Shown in pieces: positions 8,257 to 16,129 of a DNA stretch of 33,978 bases (positions are counted from its first letter, which is position 1; each line of letters begins with the position of its first letter). Both the position numbers and the translations under genes were made by a program. Below the pieces are notes generated by a model. The model searched no databases, was not told the DNA's origin, and worked only from the letters and a program-made list of their open reading frames with translations. The DNA comes from an archaeon. Its GTDB lineage: Archaea; Thermoproteota; Thermoprotei_A; Marsarchaeales; Marsarchaeaceae. Location: positions 1-33,978 of the forward strand of contig JAJYZJ010000021.1 of assembly GCA_021800035.1 (NCBI GenBank), written 5' to 3'.

Positions 8257-9354
8257 GTGAGCGACAAACCACAAAAACATGAGAAATGGACACAAGGTAT
8301 GGGAGGCCAAGAAATTTGGCCGAATGGCATGTCAATCTGTGAAAGACTAAGGAGAAGCCAACGAAAATCAGAGAGCCCGACTGAATTCGAATTGGCAGTG
8401 ACAGATGCGTTGGCTTTCTTGTTTGGGAGAGGGAACGTAGAACATCTGGGTGGCCCAAACAAACCAGATGTCAAACTGAGCTTCGGTGGGAAGTCGGTAG
8501 TTTTCGACGCCAAATCAGACTTGCAGGGGAGAGTTGGTGATGCTGACCCCAAATGGAGGGTCTTGCAAAAGTACAAACAAGATTATAACTCAAATCAAGT
8601 TGTTATAGTTGGGGAGAGTTTTACAGGAGGGCAAATCAGGCGATTTGCTCAGGAAGACTCCATTCTCCTCATGAAGACAGACGCCCTGTGCAGGGCGATA
8701 GAATTCGAGGCCGAATATCCTTATAACAAAGATGCATTATTCACCATGCTGTTTGAAGGTAGGTCCGTAGTCTTGTCAGCCGATGATATAGACGACTCCA
8801 TTGGAAAGGATGATGTCAAGATTCTTAGGGCAATATGGGAAATTCTGAGGAAGAGGAGGGAGGGGAAATTCAGTTTACAGAATGCGCATGATTGGGTTGA
8901 GGGTAGGACTAGTGAAGACTATACCATTGAAAGAATCAAAGGAGCAATAGACAATCTTGTATTTTTCAATATCATAAACGCTGACGGATCCGAGTACAGA
9001 ACGAATCACTCTTTCGACGAAGTCGAAGCCAAGTTAGGATTGTTACACACTGCTTTGAAAGGAAGAAGTGCTGGCGAAAGACCAGTTGAATCAGGTGAAA
9101 GAGAATCCAAGAGTGTCCCCGGGAAGAACGGAATACCGATATTCCATGTATACAAAAGAAGGGAGTACAAAGCGACGTTTTACAGGGAGAATGGACATGT
9201 GATATACGAAGCGAAGGATTATGGTAGTCCCTCGAGGCCGGCCAGCGAGATAACTGGTACATCGATAAATGGATGGGTGTGGTGGCAATATCATGACGAA
9301 CAAGGAAAGACTCGGCCCATTGACGACTTCCGCAAGAAGGATTCACTTAATTAA
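8257..9354 (+). CDS. PD-(D/E)XK nuclease with winged-helix and RAMA-like domain
   Basis: A 365-residue protein with a likely restriction role. Residues about 40-130 fit a PD-(D/E)XK nuclease fold: Glu in SPTEFELAVTDAL (43-45), then PD at 70-71 and DAK at 84-86 (NKPDVKLSFGG, SVVFDAKSD). Residues about 185-270 look like a winged helix. The last 70 residues match the RAMA (restriction enzyme adenine methylase associated) pattern: YKATF, GSPSRPASEITG and NGWVWWQY. RAMA domains are thought to read DNA or its modification in restriction and defence proteins. The start is GTG; no methylase gene is adjacent, so a modification-dependent nuclease is possible. A broken integrase follows 30 bases downstream, which suggests arrival on a mobile element. 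The RAMA match is by eye. Confidence 0.7.
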   Translation: MSDKPQKHEKWTQGMGGQEIWPNGMSICERLRRSQRKSESPTEFELAVTDALAFLFGRGNVEHLGGPNKPDVKLSFGGKSVVFDAKSDLQGRVGDADPKWRVLQKYKQDYNSNQVVIVGESFTGGQIRRFAQEDSILLMKTDALCRAIEFEAEYPYNKDALFTMLFEGRSVVLSADDIDDSIGKDDVKILRAIWEILRKRREGKFSLQNAHDWVEGRTSEDYTIERIKGAIDNLVFFNIINADGSEYRTNHSFDEVEAKLGLLHTALKGRSAGERPVESGERESKSVPGKNGIPIFHVYKRREYKATFYRENGHVIYEAKDYGSPSRPASEITGTSINGWVWWQYHDEQGKTRPIDDFRKKDSLN

Positions 9355-9384
9355 TTGCGTTCCTTGCGGCTGATACTCTGAAGA

Positions 9385-9970
9385 GTGTATAGTGCCGTTA
9401 CCATTGTAGGGCCGGCGTGTCGGCTGACGGGAAAGAAGGGCAAGCAGTTGCTGCAGGACCCAAAGACCGCTCTCTGGCACTCGACTAGTAGGCAATCGAT
9501 CAAGGCTGTCTATCTCCGAAGGCTCGGATGCCTCTTCGAGAATTACCACACCGATCAGGAAGAATTCGTGGAGATGGCGCCGACCCAGAGACGCGACGGG
9601 CTACAGAGGGCAATCAACGACATGTAGCAGAAGGGGAAGTCTGGGGGAAAGATGGAGAGCTACGTCAAGGCGATAAAGCCATGGCTCGGCTTGAACGAAA
9701 TAGAAATCAGGTCAGGAAGAACTAAGGGGTCAACGGACAAGCCCACGCACAGGAACGAAAGAACGCCCATACAGGGAGAACTCAAAAAAAAGATGCTTCT
9801 TGCCGGAGCCCCCCGAACAAAGGGTCGCATGCGTGCTTATCGCCCACTCAGGTTTGAGGCTGGAGGCGTTGGTAGACTCTCGTGGTGAGGGTGGCCTTGG
9901 GGTATCTGATTTTCCGGAACTGGAAATCAGGGGTGTAGATGTAACCTTCAAGAAATTCCAGCAATCATAA
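9385..9970 (+). pseudogene. Degraded archaeal tyrosine integrase, C-terminus missing
   Basis: A broken tyrosine recombinase. The N-terminal core-binding part reads through ALWHSTSRQSIKAVYLRRLG to AINDM, is interrupted by TAG at 9625-9627 (likely an old CAG), resumes in the same frame with ESYVKAIKPWLGLNEIEI, then shifts frame near 9830. The second frame gives CVLIAHSGLRLEAL and GLGVSDFPELEIRG, carrying the first catalytic Arg (SGLRLE) of archaeal integrases, and stops at 9970. The second half, with the catalytic His/Arg box and Tyr, is missing. It is the same kind of integrase as the remnant at 14.8-15.5 kb and is also cut after the Arg-I region. It marks a decayed integration event next to the RAMA nuclease gene. 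Confidence 0.75.
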
Positions 9971-10005
9971 GGATAAGAAAGGAGCTGAGCAAGGCGGGCA
10001 CGAAT

Positions 10006-10296
10006 CTACTGCCTCGTCAGCCACGACCTCAGGTCCTTCCGTGTGGTCAATGCCAGTTGGCCGTCTCGCCATTGGTGACAGGCGGGACACTCTTCTCCAA
10101 TCTTGGCTCCGAGGGTTCTGCAGTTCGGGCATTCGTCAGCGCCTTGTTTTCTTGTTCCCGCATAGTATCGCAGGTACTGGTGCCGTACCCTATAGTGGGC
10201 CCAGCGATGTTTCGTTATCCAGCGTTCGCAGATGTCGCAGTAGAACCTGCCCTTTTTCGTTGTGCGGGATAATGCAAGGAACTCCGACCAATCCAA
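10006..10296 (-). CDS. Small zinc-finger protein
   Basis: A 96-residue basic protein with two putative zinc sites: CDICERW...HRWAHYRVRH, a C2H2-like finger, and CPNC...CPAC, a zinc-ribbon. Such small proteins in archaeal mobile regions are usually DNA-binding regulators, but no specific family is recognised. The TTG start at 10296 is uncertain: the frame is open for seven more codons, including an in-frame CTG (ESLRDLDWSEF). A TATA-like stretch (AGATATTTGTTC, minus) lies about 38 bases upstream. The gene is between the broken integrase and an unknown gene on the same strand. Confidence 0.65.
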   Translation of the reverse strand: MDWSEFLALSRTTKKGRFYCDICERWITKHRWAHYRVRHQYLRYYAGTRKQGADECPNCRTLGAKIGEECPACHQWRDGQLALTTRKDLRSWLTRQ

Positions 10297-10402
10297 GTCG
10301 CGCAGACTCTCTATAGCGAATCAATTTGAACAAATATCTGCACATGGAAAAGGACGTGCTCCAATTTAGCCGGCGACCTCCGAAGAGCGCCGCTACTTAT
10401 GA

Positions 10403-11008
10403 TCAGATCGCCGCTAATCCGTCGACGTACTTGTCGCGTGGGACGTACTTCGAATCGTTCACGCGGATTAGACCCAAGTGAATTAGATATGAGAGCACCC
10501 AGTACCTCCCTGCGATGTCCGCCAGGAACACATCGTTGTCGTTCCCGATGCTCTCCCAGTAGTCTTTGCCCCCGCTTGTGAACTCCTTCCAGTTGTCGCT
10601 TTCAAACTTGAACTCTTCGAAAACCACATCTTCAGGACAGATTCCGGGTTTTCTGTGAATGTGTCCAATGAGCCATGTTGGAACAAGGTCGTCCAAATAG
10701 AAAATTTGCCCGTCGGGCTCGCGAAGGTATATCGCCCCACTCGTGCTCTTGTCATGCGGATAGTCACGCGGCTCGCCGAGGAGCCTGCATGACACGTAGA
10801 GCTTCCAATTCCGCCTGTTCCGGTAAATCATAACGTCCTTAATCAGTGTAGTTCCTGCTTTCCTATCGATTGGGCCATCCCAGATGTTGGGTATCCTTTG
10901 ACTGGCTTCAGGCAACTGCGCGAGAAGAGGTATTCTTATCACTCCCGGCGGCCATTCTATTTGCTTCAGCCTGTTAGCATCCCACTCATACGGCTCGCCA
11001 ACTGCCAT
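10403..11008 (-). CDS. Hypothetical protein
   Basis: A 201-residue soluble protein that I do not recognise. It starts at ATG (MAVGEPYEWDANRLKQIEWP), is rich in Trp, Tyr, Asp and Arg and has no membrane segment or clear catalytic motif. The C-terminal part (DNDVFLADIAGRYWVLSYLIHLGLIRV) could be a small helical or winged-helix segment. A good TATA-like box (GATATTTAAATC, minus) is centred about 33 bases upstream, so the start is well supported and the gene is likely expressed on its own. It sits between mobile-element debris and the VirB6/VirB2 locus. Confidence 0.65.
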   Translation of the reverse strand: MAVGEPYEWDANRLKQIEWPPGVIRIPLLAQLPEASQRIPNIWDGPIDRKAGTTLIKDVMIYRNRRNWKLYVSCRLLGEPRDYPHDKSTSGAIYLREPDGQIFYLDDLVPTWLIGHIHRKPGICPEDVVFEEFKFESDNWKEFTSGGKDYWESIGNDNDVFLADIAGRYWVLSYLIHLGLIRVNDSKYVPRDKYVDGLAAI

Positions 11009-11035
11009 TGATTGCCTAATATGATAACATGCCCC

Positions 11036-11047
11036 GATTTAAATATC
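11036..11047 (-). promoter_or_regulatory. TATA-like box of the hypothetical gene
   Basis: The minus strand reads GATATTTAAATC, centred about 33 bases from the ATG at 11008, matching archaeal TATA spacing with a leader of under ten bases. Confidence 0.55.
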
Positions 11048-11180
11048 TGGTTCTGAGACACGGAGTCGAGGGTGAATAAAATAAGCCGCTTGCTTCCTAG
11101 GACACCAGTCAGTTAATGCCAGCGCTGCTGTTGATTACATACTTAAACTAGAGGCGCGGGGGATTTTGCCTCCGAGCCAA

Positions 11181-13358
11181 TCAGCGGTTCAACTTCTTGA
11201 ATTCCTGGCTCTTTGTTACTTTTTGCGCACCGAACGCGCTGAGCCGAGTGTGCCCGAAAGGATTGTATCCTAACATCGTGTGCAGGTGTTCGCCGGCTCT
11301 CTGAGCATAGTGCGGACCGAGCGAGAGCACGTTGTTCCACATCACCTGTGGAACCGTCTTTACCGACGCGCCAGCCTTTCCGATAGTAGTTCGCTCCCAG
11401 ACCCCGGCGCTCGGACTGAACTGGGCTGACGATACGCTTTTCACTGCACGAGGAGAGCCGGGCTTCCAGCCCAAGCCCGGCGACCTGCCCGCGATTGTCA
11501 CGTCCGAACCCGCAAACCTTTCCCTGCCAGCGGAAGTGAACGCCTGATGCAGCCCCGTGTACGCGCGAGCCGATGAACCGGGCTGGACAAGTCTCGTGTA
11601 TCCCACTGTCGCCCCAAGGGCTGAGGAATAGGGAGCAGAAGCTCTCGCCGAGTATGCCGCCTGGGCGCCAGTCGCAGCCGTGCTACCCGCCGCTACGGGG
11701 GCCGACGTTCCTCCCCCTCCTCCCGTTCCCGCTCCCTGCCCTGAGCCGCCCCCGCCCGCGCCGAAGAATCCTCCCATGCCGGCCTGAAGTGATTCTCCCC
11801 TCGCCCTCCTGACGAGCCCTCCGAAGCCGGCACCGCCGCCGGTGAGCTCGAACGAAACGAAGAATGGAAGTAGCGCGAAGAACACCGGGCTGCCGAGAAG
11901 CACCGCGAGAGAAATCCCGGAGGGGTCAGCGTACGCGACCTTTCCGATGAGCGCGAGAACTGCCCCTGCTATGAGCCCTGATATAGCGAGCCCAACTTCT
12001 ATCTCGAACACAAACGAGATGACTTTCCTGAACGGCGGAAAGAGCCAGAGCACCGCGAGTATCGGGGCTGCGACGAAAAGCGCGCCTATCAGGACGAACC
12101 TGAGAACTGCGAGCGCTATCGTTACGAGAAGCGCGAACGTGATGTCTGCCGCGAGATTCGCTAGATAAGGCACGAAGTAACCAACCGAAGCCCCGAGGAT
12201 TATTATGGGGAGATCGGCGGCGAGAAGTAGCCCGGGGTCGCCGTAGTCCACGAGGTGAACTCCTATCGTGTTCACCATCACCGCAAACGCGTTGTAGAAG
12301 TATGGTAGCGTGAGTATTATCGCGACGACGAGCATCAGCTCCTTCGAGAGCCCTATCACCGCCCCCGTGAGATCCTCCGCTCCTTCGGTCCAGAGCGTCC
12401 AGAGTATGTCCGAGACAAGGAATATCCCGACGAGCCCGAGCGCAGCGCCCTCGGTGTACGAGTACATCGCCGCAAGAGCGTCTCCCATCCCGGAGCCGTA
12501 GCCCGTGGTGTGGCCCACGGTGGGCATCTGCACAAAGAAGGAGAAGGGAGCGTTCAGGACCCCCTGAATCCAGGTGAGCGCGGGTAGTATTGCGGACACG
12601 AACCCGAGGAAGCCTGCGACTATCCAGCCGAAGGCGCCCGCCGCGGGAGGGCTCGCGCTGTTGTAGACCGTGACCACAGCCGAGCCGCTTATCGAGCCCC
12701 CGGCTCCGCTGTCCGTGGCCACTATCGTATAGGTGCCGTTCGCCTGGTAGATGTGCGCGGCGCTGAAGCTCGCGCTCGAGCCGAGGTTCGTAGTCGAGCC
12801 GTCACCCCAGCTCAGGCTAACGGAGCCCGAGAAGTTGGGCGGGAAGACTCCGCCAGTGACTTCCACTAGGAGCGGGGCCTTTCCGGCCGCGGGGCTCGCG
12901 GTTAGCTCCATATAGCCGTAAGTGGTCCCCGGGAGCCCTGTCGCCCCGAACCAGGCCGGGCCGAAGTTGAACGCAAGGAGAATGAGCGCCGCGACAGCGA
13001 AGTAGCCCACGGCCTTTTCGATGTGGCCGAGCAGGAGATAGAGCGCGGAGGCTCCCACGGAGAGAGCCGCGCCCGCGTAAGCTAGGAGCGTGATGTCGGA
13101 CGCCCCCGGAAACGAGTTCGAGCTCGCTCGAAAGGCGGACGTGAGAATTATCCAGCCGAAGGAGAGCACGAATGCGGCTGCGATGGTACCCACGAGGAAG
13201 CGCCCTCCTTCCTTCGGTTTGCCCATGGCGAAGAGCAGAGCGGACAGCGCGACCCCCGCGGCTACCGCGACCCAGACCGCGTAAAAGAAGTAGTCCACAA
13301 GACCGTTCAGGAAGCGCGCGAGCGAAAACAGCAGAAGCATCGACGCGGCCAAGGTCAT
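11181..13358 (-). CDS. VirB6/TrbL-like channel with pilin-like N-terminus and PKD domain
   Basis: A 725-residue polytopic membrane protein. Order, numbered from the ATG: residues 16-78 mirror the neighbouring VirB2-like pilin (LVDYFFYAVWVAVA, then LSFGWIIL); two more helices follow; a PKD domain lies at 150-234 with the characteristic SWGDG at 183-187 and GTYTIVATDS; then about seven membrane helices at 245-530 form a VirB6/TrbL/CedA-like channel; a Gly-rich hinge and a 140-residue basic tail end the protein. VirB6-type proteins form the inner-membrane DNA channel of type IV secretion. The start is ATG 13358 behind GGAAG; GTG 13379 is an alternative. It lies downstream of the VirB2-like gene, and the VirB4/PrgI genes are about 6.4 kb away. 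The pilin-PKD-channel fusion is unusual. Confidence 0.8.
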   Translation of the reverse strand: MTLAASMLLLFSLARFLNGLVDYFFYAVWVAVAAGVALSALLFAMGKPKEGGRFLVGTIAAAFVLSFGWIILTSAFRASSNSFPGASDITLLAYAGAALSVGASALYLLLGHIEKAVGYFAVAALILLAFNFGPAWFGATGLPGTTYGYMELTASPAAGKAPLLVEVTGGVFPPNFSGSVSLSWGDGSTTNLGSSASFSAAHIYQANGTYTIVATDSGAGGSISGSAVVTVYNSASPPAAGAFGWIVAGFLGFVSAILPALTWIQGVLNAPFSFFVQMPTVGHTTGYGSGMGDALAAMYSYTEGAALGLVGIFLVSDILWTLWTEGAEDLTGAVIGLSKELMLVVAIILTLPYFYNAFAVMVNTIGVHLVDYGDPGLLLAADLPIIILGASVGYFVPYLANLAADITFALLVTIALAVLRFVLIGALFVAAPILAVLWLFPPFRKVISFVFEIEVGLAISGLIAGAVLALIGKVAYADPSGISLAVLLGSPVFFALLPFFVSFELTGGGAGFGGLVRRARGESLQAGMGGFFGAGGGGSGQGAGTGGGGGTSAPVAAGSTAATGAQAAYSARASAPYSSALGATVGYTRLVQPGSSARAYTGLHQAFTSAGRERFAGSDVTIAGRSPGLGWKPGSPRAVKSVSSAQFSPSAGVWERTTIGKAGASVKTVPQVMWNNVLSLGPHYAQRAGEHLHTMLGYNPFGHTRLSAFGAQKVTKSQEFKKLNR

Positions 13359-13622
13359 GCTGCTTCCTTCTTCACGCACCGAGGCTGGTCTCGAGCTTGG
13401 TTCTCGGCTCAGGCAAGTAAAATTACCAAAAGTTGCGGGTGAGCATCTGTAAGAGCGGCTGGTTGCTTCAACCTGAGCCCAGTTGCGAGCCTCATATTAC
13501 TTCTCCCCCAGCGTTTGGTCCCTCTTTTCACTGAGCTCGTGTTTTCTTCTCTGTTGGCCGCCGGCTTCAATGCCGCGCTGCTTCCTCCCTCTGCCCCATA
13601 CTCTTGCTTGCTCCAACGCAAG

Positions 13623-13952
13623 TCAGAGCGCCCCGTTCAGTATGGCCCAGCCGAAGCTGAGTAGGAAAGCTCCTATGAGAACCCCTTCGAGCGCCCGCTT
13701 GAATCCGTCGCTCGTGTGTCCCCCGTTATGAACCGCTATCGCTGCGTAGGCGAGCATCCCAGCAACAGCGATCCATGCGGCGTAAAACAGGAAGTCCACG
13801 AGTGTTATGAGGCCCTGCGAACCGGGAAATGCCTGCGGGCTCACCGTGAAAGGAGCCTGGGCGGCCGCGAACGCGACTTCGCGAGCAAAAGATGCAAGCG
13901 AGCAAAAAAGGCTCGCAGCCAGTACCCCCCTTAGGCGCGTGCGTATGCCCAT
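13623..13952 (-). CDS. VirB2/CedA1-like conjugative pilin
   Basis: A 109-residue protein. A basic, hydrophobic N-terminus (MGIRTRLRGVLAASLFCSLA) ending near AFAAAQA looks like a cleavable signal peptide. The mature part has two membrane helices (51-75 and 89-108) joined by a short polar loop (HNGGHTSDGFKR), the standard architecture of VirB2/TrbC pilins, which in archaea form Ced/Ted DNA-import pili. Residues 51-64 and 98-105 match the N-terminal domain of the VirB6-like protein downstream almost residue for residue. It is the first gene of the locus, 31 bases from a TATA box shared with the divergent DUF1286-like gene. The 264-base spacer to the VirB6-like gene holds only an unconvincing 70-codon frame. 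Confidence 0.8.
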   Translation of the reverse strand: MGIRTRLRGVLAASLFCSLASFAREVAFAAAQAPFTVSPQAFPGSQGLITLVDFLFYAAWIAVAGMLAYAAIAVHNGGHTSDGFKRALEGVLIGAFLLSFGWAILNGAL

Positions 13953-13979
13953 CCGCTATCATCTTGGCTTTCTCTTTCG

Positions 13980-13987
13980 TATTTAAG
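13980..13987. promoter_or_regulatory. Shared bidirectional TATA box
   Basis: TATTTAAG on plus and CTTAAATA on minus. It lies 31 bases from the VirB2-like ATG (minus) and about 41 bases from the DUF1286-like TTG (plus), so one box may serve both divergent genes. The plus-strand version, TATTTAAGCCTAGGA, recurs with one mismatch before the pilin gene at 30492. Confidence 0.5.
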
Positions 13988-14024
13988 CCTAGGAAAAGGA
14001 GGTAAGGGAGAGTGGGCGGGCGGC

Positions 14025-14645
14025 TTGAGGCTCAAAACTCATAACCTTCTCGCATGGGGTGTGCTCTGTCTAACCGCCGCCCCATTCCTCAAAGCGGTTC
14101 CAAGCGTCCCATTTTTTGCGAAGTTTTTACTCTGGCTTTCCCTACTCGCCGCGTCGGTAATGGTGAATCGCGCAATGGACAGGTGCGGGCATAGGTGGGT
14201 GGTCAGAAGAGATGGAGTCTGGATACCCCGCCGCTCAGCCAAAACCCACAGCCTGCGGGGTGCTATCATCCTTGGATTCCTGCTGCTTCAGCCGTTCGCC
14301 GCGCTCATGGATGCCGTGATGATTTACGGCTTGAGTACCCACACTCCTGCCCACGCGCAACCGGCTTTCGGAATGGTCGTACTGTGGGCCTCCGCAGCGA
14401 GCATAGCTGTCGGCTGCATGGGAATTCTCGTCGCGCTTTCTCACCTCTTTCTCGACTCGCTCACGGAGGGCGGAATATACAGAAGGAATAAACCAAAGAG
14501 AGAAGGCGCTGAGAACCACCCGCTATGGAGGAGATGGGCTCTCGCACACTACCCCTACGACTCTTGCCGGCTCAACGGTTTCTTTGCGCTGCTGGGCCTA
14601 GCGCTTGCGCTCATCGCATCTCCACTTTCATTGACCGCCTTCTGA
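14025..14645 (+). CDS. DUF1286-like membrane-bound metal-dependent hydrolase
   Basis: 206 residues with about five membrane helices. The beginning MRLKTHNLLAWG and the conserved block SHLFLDSLTEGGIY match DUF1286, an archaeal relative of the YdjM/LexA-binding membrane hydrolase family. The candidate metal ligands are His6, His in AKTHSLRG, and His and Asp in SHLFLD. The family start at M-[RK]-L-K-T-H supports the TTG at 14025, whereas no ATG fits. The enzymatic substrate is unknown. It is divergent from the VirB2-like pilin and shares its promoter region, so it may be regulated with the transfer machine. I recall this family on archaeal plasmids, which fits, but I cannot check that here. Confidence 0.7.
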   Translation: MRLKTHNLLAWGVLCLTAAPFLKAVPSVPFFAKFLLWLSLLAASVMVNRAMDRCGHRWVVRRDGVWIPRRSAKTHSLRGAIILGFLLLQPFAALMDAVMIYGLSTHTPAHAQPAFGMVVLWASAASIAVGCMGILVALSHLFLDSLTEGGIYRRNKPKREGAENHPLWRRWALAHYPYDSCRLNGFFALLGLALALIASPLSLTAF

Positions 14646-14771
14646 TGACGATGTGGGTAAGGTCAGGACCCCAACTAGAAGCACCGCTCTTAATGTCCGG
14701 CGAATCCCGACCGGTCCATTTAATCTATTAATCGAATACTTTTTCTCGGTTATTGTTATGTTCTCATGACC

Positions 14772-15520
14772 ATGTAGCCGAAGTATCAGGAACTGCTTCT
14801 TGACGAGGACGTGCGAAGATGGTTTGAGAACCTCAGGGCGAAGTCAGTTCTCACGGCAACAGTGGCATTGAGAAATCTGGGGCATTATTGCGAGCTTACA
14901 GTAACGACACCAAAGGAAATCATGAACAGAGCCCGATTAAACGACAAGGATTTCCGCTACGAGTTTGCGGACTTTGTCAGAAAGCTTGAGAAGGAGGGCA
15001 AGGCATGATCATACATTGCTAAGGTTCAAGAAGGTCATTCTTTCATGGCTGAAGTTTAACGATATCCGTTTGCAGTTAACCGTTAACATATCTGGCGAGA
15101 ATGAAACACCCACGATAGCTAACGAGAGAGTTCCGAGCAGGGAAGAACTGGCAAGGATAATGAGAAAAGCCACATCAAGAGGCAGGGTTGCCATAGCGAT
15201 CATGGCATTCTCAGGCCTCAGGCCGGAGTCCCTGGGAGACTATGAAGGCACAGACGGTCTCAGGCTTGGCGACATCAAGGATTTGCATATATCGGATGAA
15301 ATCCGGTTTGAGAAGGTTCCAGCAACCGTAATGGTCAAGAGCAAGCTGAGCAAGGCAAGGCACCAGTATTTCTCTTTCATGGGAGAGGAAGGTGCAACCT
15401 ACATCAAGGAATATCTGGAAGAGCGGAGAAAACAGGGAGAAGAGCTTACCTATGAATCCCCGCTACTGCAGTTTGACGTGAGAGGTGTCAAGAAGAACTC
15501 TTTCCTTCCAAGTTCTATCA
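14772..15520 (+). pseudogene. Degraded archaeal tyrosine integrase, truncated
   Basis: A broken tyrosine recombinase. The second codon is TAG (ATG 14772, TAG 14775), followed by an intact core-binding domain (PKYQELLLDEDVRRWFENL, LTATVALRNLGHYCEL). A TGA follows after EGKA (near 15008), and a frame change in SYIAKV leads into ILSWLKFNDIRLQLTVN. The catalytic-domain start is preserved (FSGLRPESLGDYEG with the first catalytic Arg, LRLGDIKDL, SKLSKARHQYFSF). The gene ends abruptly after KKNSFLPSSI, where ParA-like sequence begins, so the second Arg, His and Tyr are lost. It is related to the remnant at 9.4-10.0 kb. Together they show repeated integration by one integrase type. Confidence 0.8.
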
Positions 15521-15580
15521 ATGATCATATCCATCGCCAACCAGAAGGGAGGCTGCGGAAAGACAACCACTGCAGCCTGA
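15521..15580 (+). pseudogene. ParA-type ATPase start fragment
   Basis: Nineteen codons reading MIISIANQKGGCGKTTTAA and then TGA. This is the N-terminus and deviant Walker A of a ParA/Soj-type partition ATPase. It is cut off at once and joined to Orc1/Cdc6 sequence at a 10-base direct repeat. Only the fragment remains, so no function is expected. Confidence 0.75.
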
Positions 15581-15588
15581 TCATATCG
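15522..15588 (+). repeat. 10-base direct repeats flanking the ParA fragment
   Basis: TGATCATATC occurs at 15522-15531 and 15579-15588, exactly bracketing the ParA-like fragment between integrase and Orc1/Cdc6 remnants. It is a likely micro-homology recombination scar. Confidence 0.6.
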
Positions 15589-16102
15589 TATTCCATGAAT
15601 ACAGCACGGAGGAGATTCGTGAGATATTGAGGATGAGGGCAAAGGAGGGCCTGAATGAATGTGGCAAAGAGTCCCTGGGCCTCTTGTCTGCACTTCTCGT
15701 ACGAGACTACAGAAGCGACGCAAGGATCCAAATAAGGCTCTGGAAATTCTTGGCAGAAGCAATAAATGGGACGAGGACTCAATCAAGACAGCACTGAAGC
15801 AGGCTTACGTGGAGGTGGAAGGCGAAACGCTAAAGAACCTTGGAGACCGGGACCTGCTGATACTGGCAGCACTGGTCAAGAATCAGGATACCAACAGGGC
15901 GTATTCCGAAGTTTCTGCATCCAGTCATTTGTTGCTCAGGGGAGTGAGCAAGTCAACGTTCTTCCAGAGCGTCAATTATTTGCAGAACCTTGGCCTTATC
16001 ACATTGATCAAGAAGAAGATAGGCAGATATTACACAATGGAGTCACAAATATTATTATCTGATGAGTCTATTGTATACGGGGAGCTAAGAAAGAGGCTTT
16101 AG
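15577..16102 (+). pseudogene. Orc1/Cdc6-like replication initiator, C-terminal fragment
   Basis: Only the last part of an Orc1/Cdc6 initiator remains. The first frame reads DHIVFHEYSTEEIREILRMR, typical of the AAA+ lid, then GLLSALLVRDYRSDARIQIR (sensor-2-like). Near 15740 the frame shifts to ALEILGRSNKWDEDSIKTAL, followed by a winged-helix DNA-binding domain (LGDRDLLILAALVKN ... STFFQSVNYLQNLGLITL) that ends at 16102. The Walker A and B half is gone. With the ParA start and the integrase, this suggests a decayed integrated plasmid or virus that once replicated autonomously. An assembly join is an alternative. The wing-containing part alone could still be translated from a downstream start, but I see no good one. 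Confidence 0.7.
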
Positions 16103-16129
16103 TTAGCACTCAATATCGTGGTGTTTTAC

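Noticed and set aside
13409-13621. 70-codon frame between VirB2-like and VirB6-like genes
   Set aside because: Polar low-quality translation and a TTG start with no ribosome-binding site; probably spacer.
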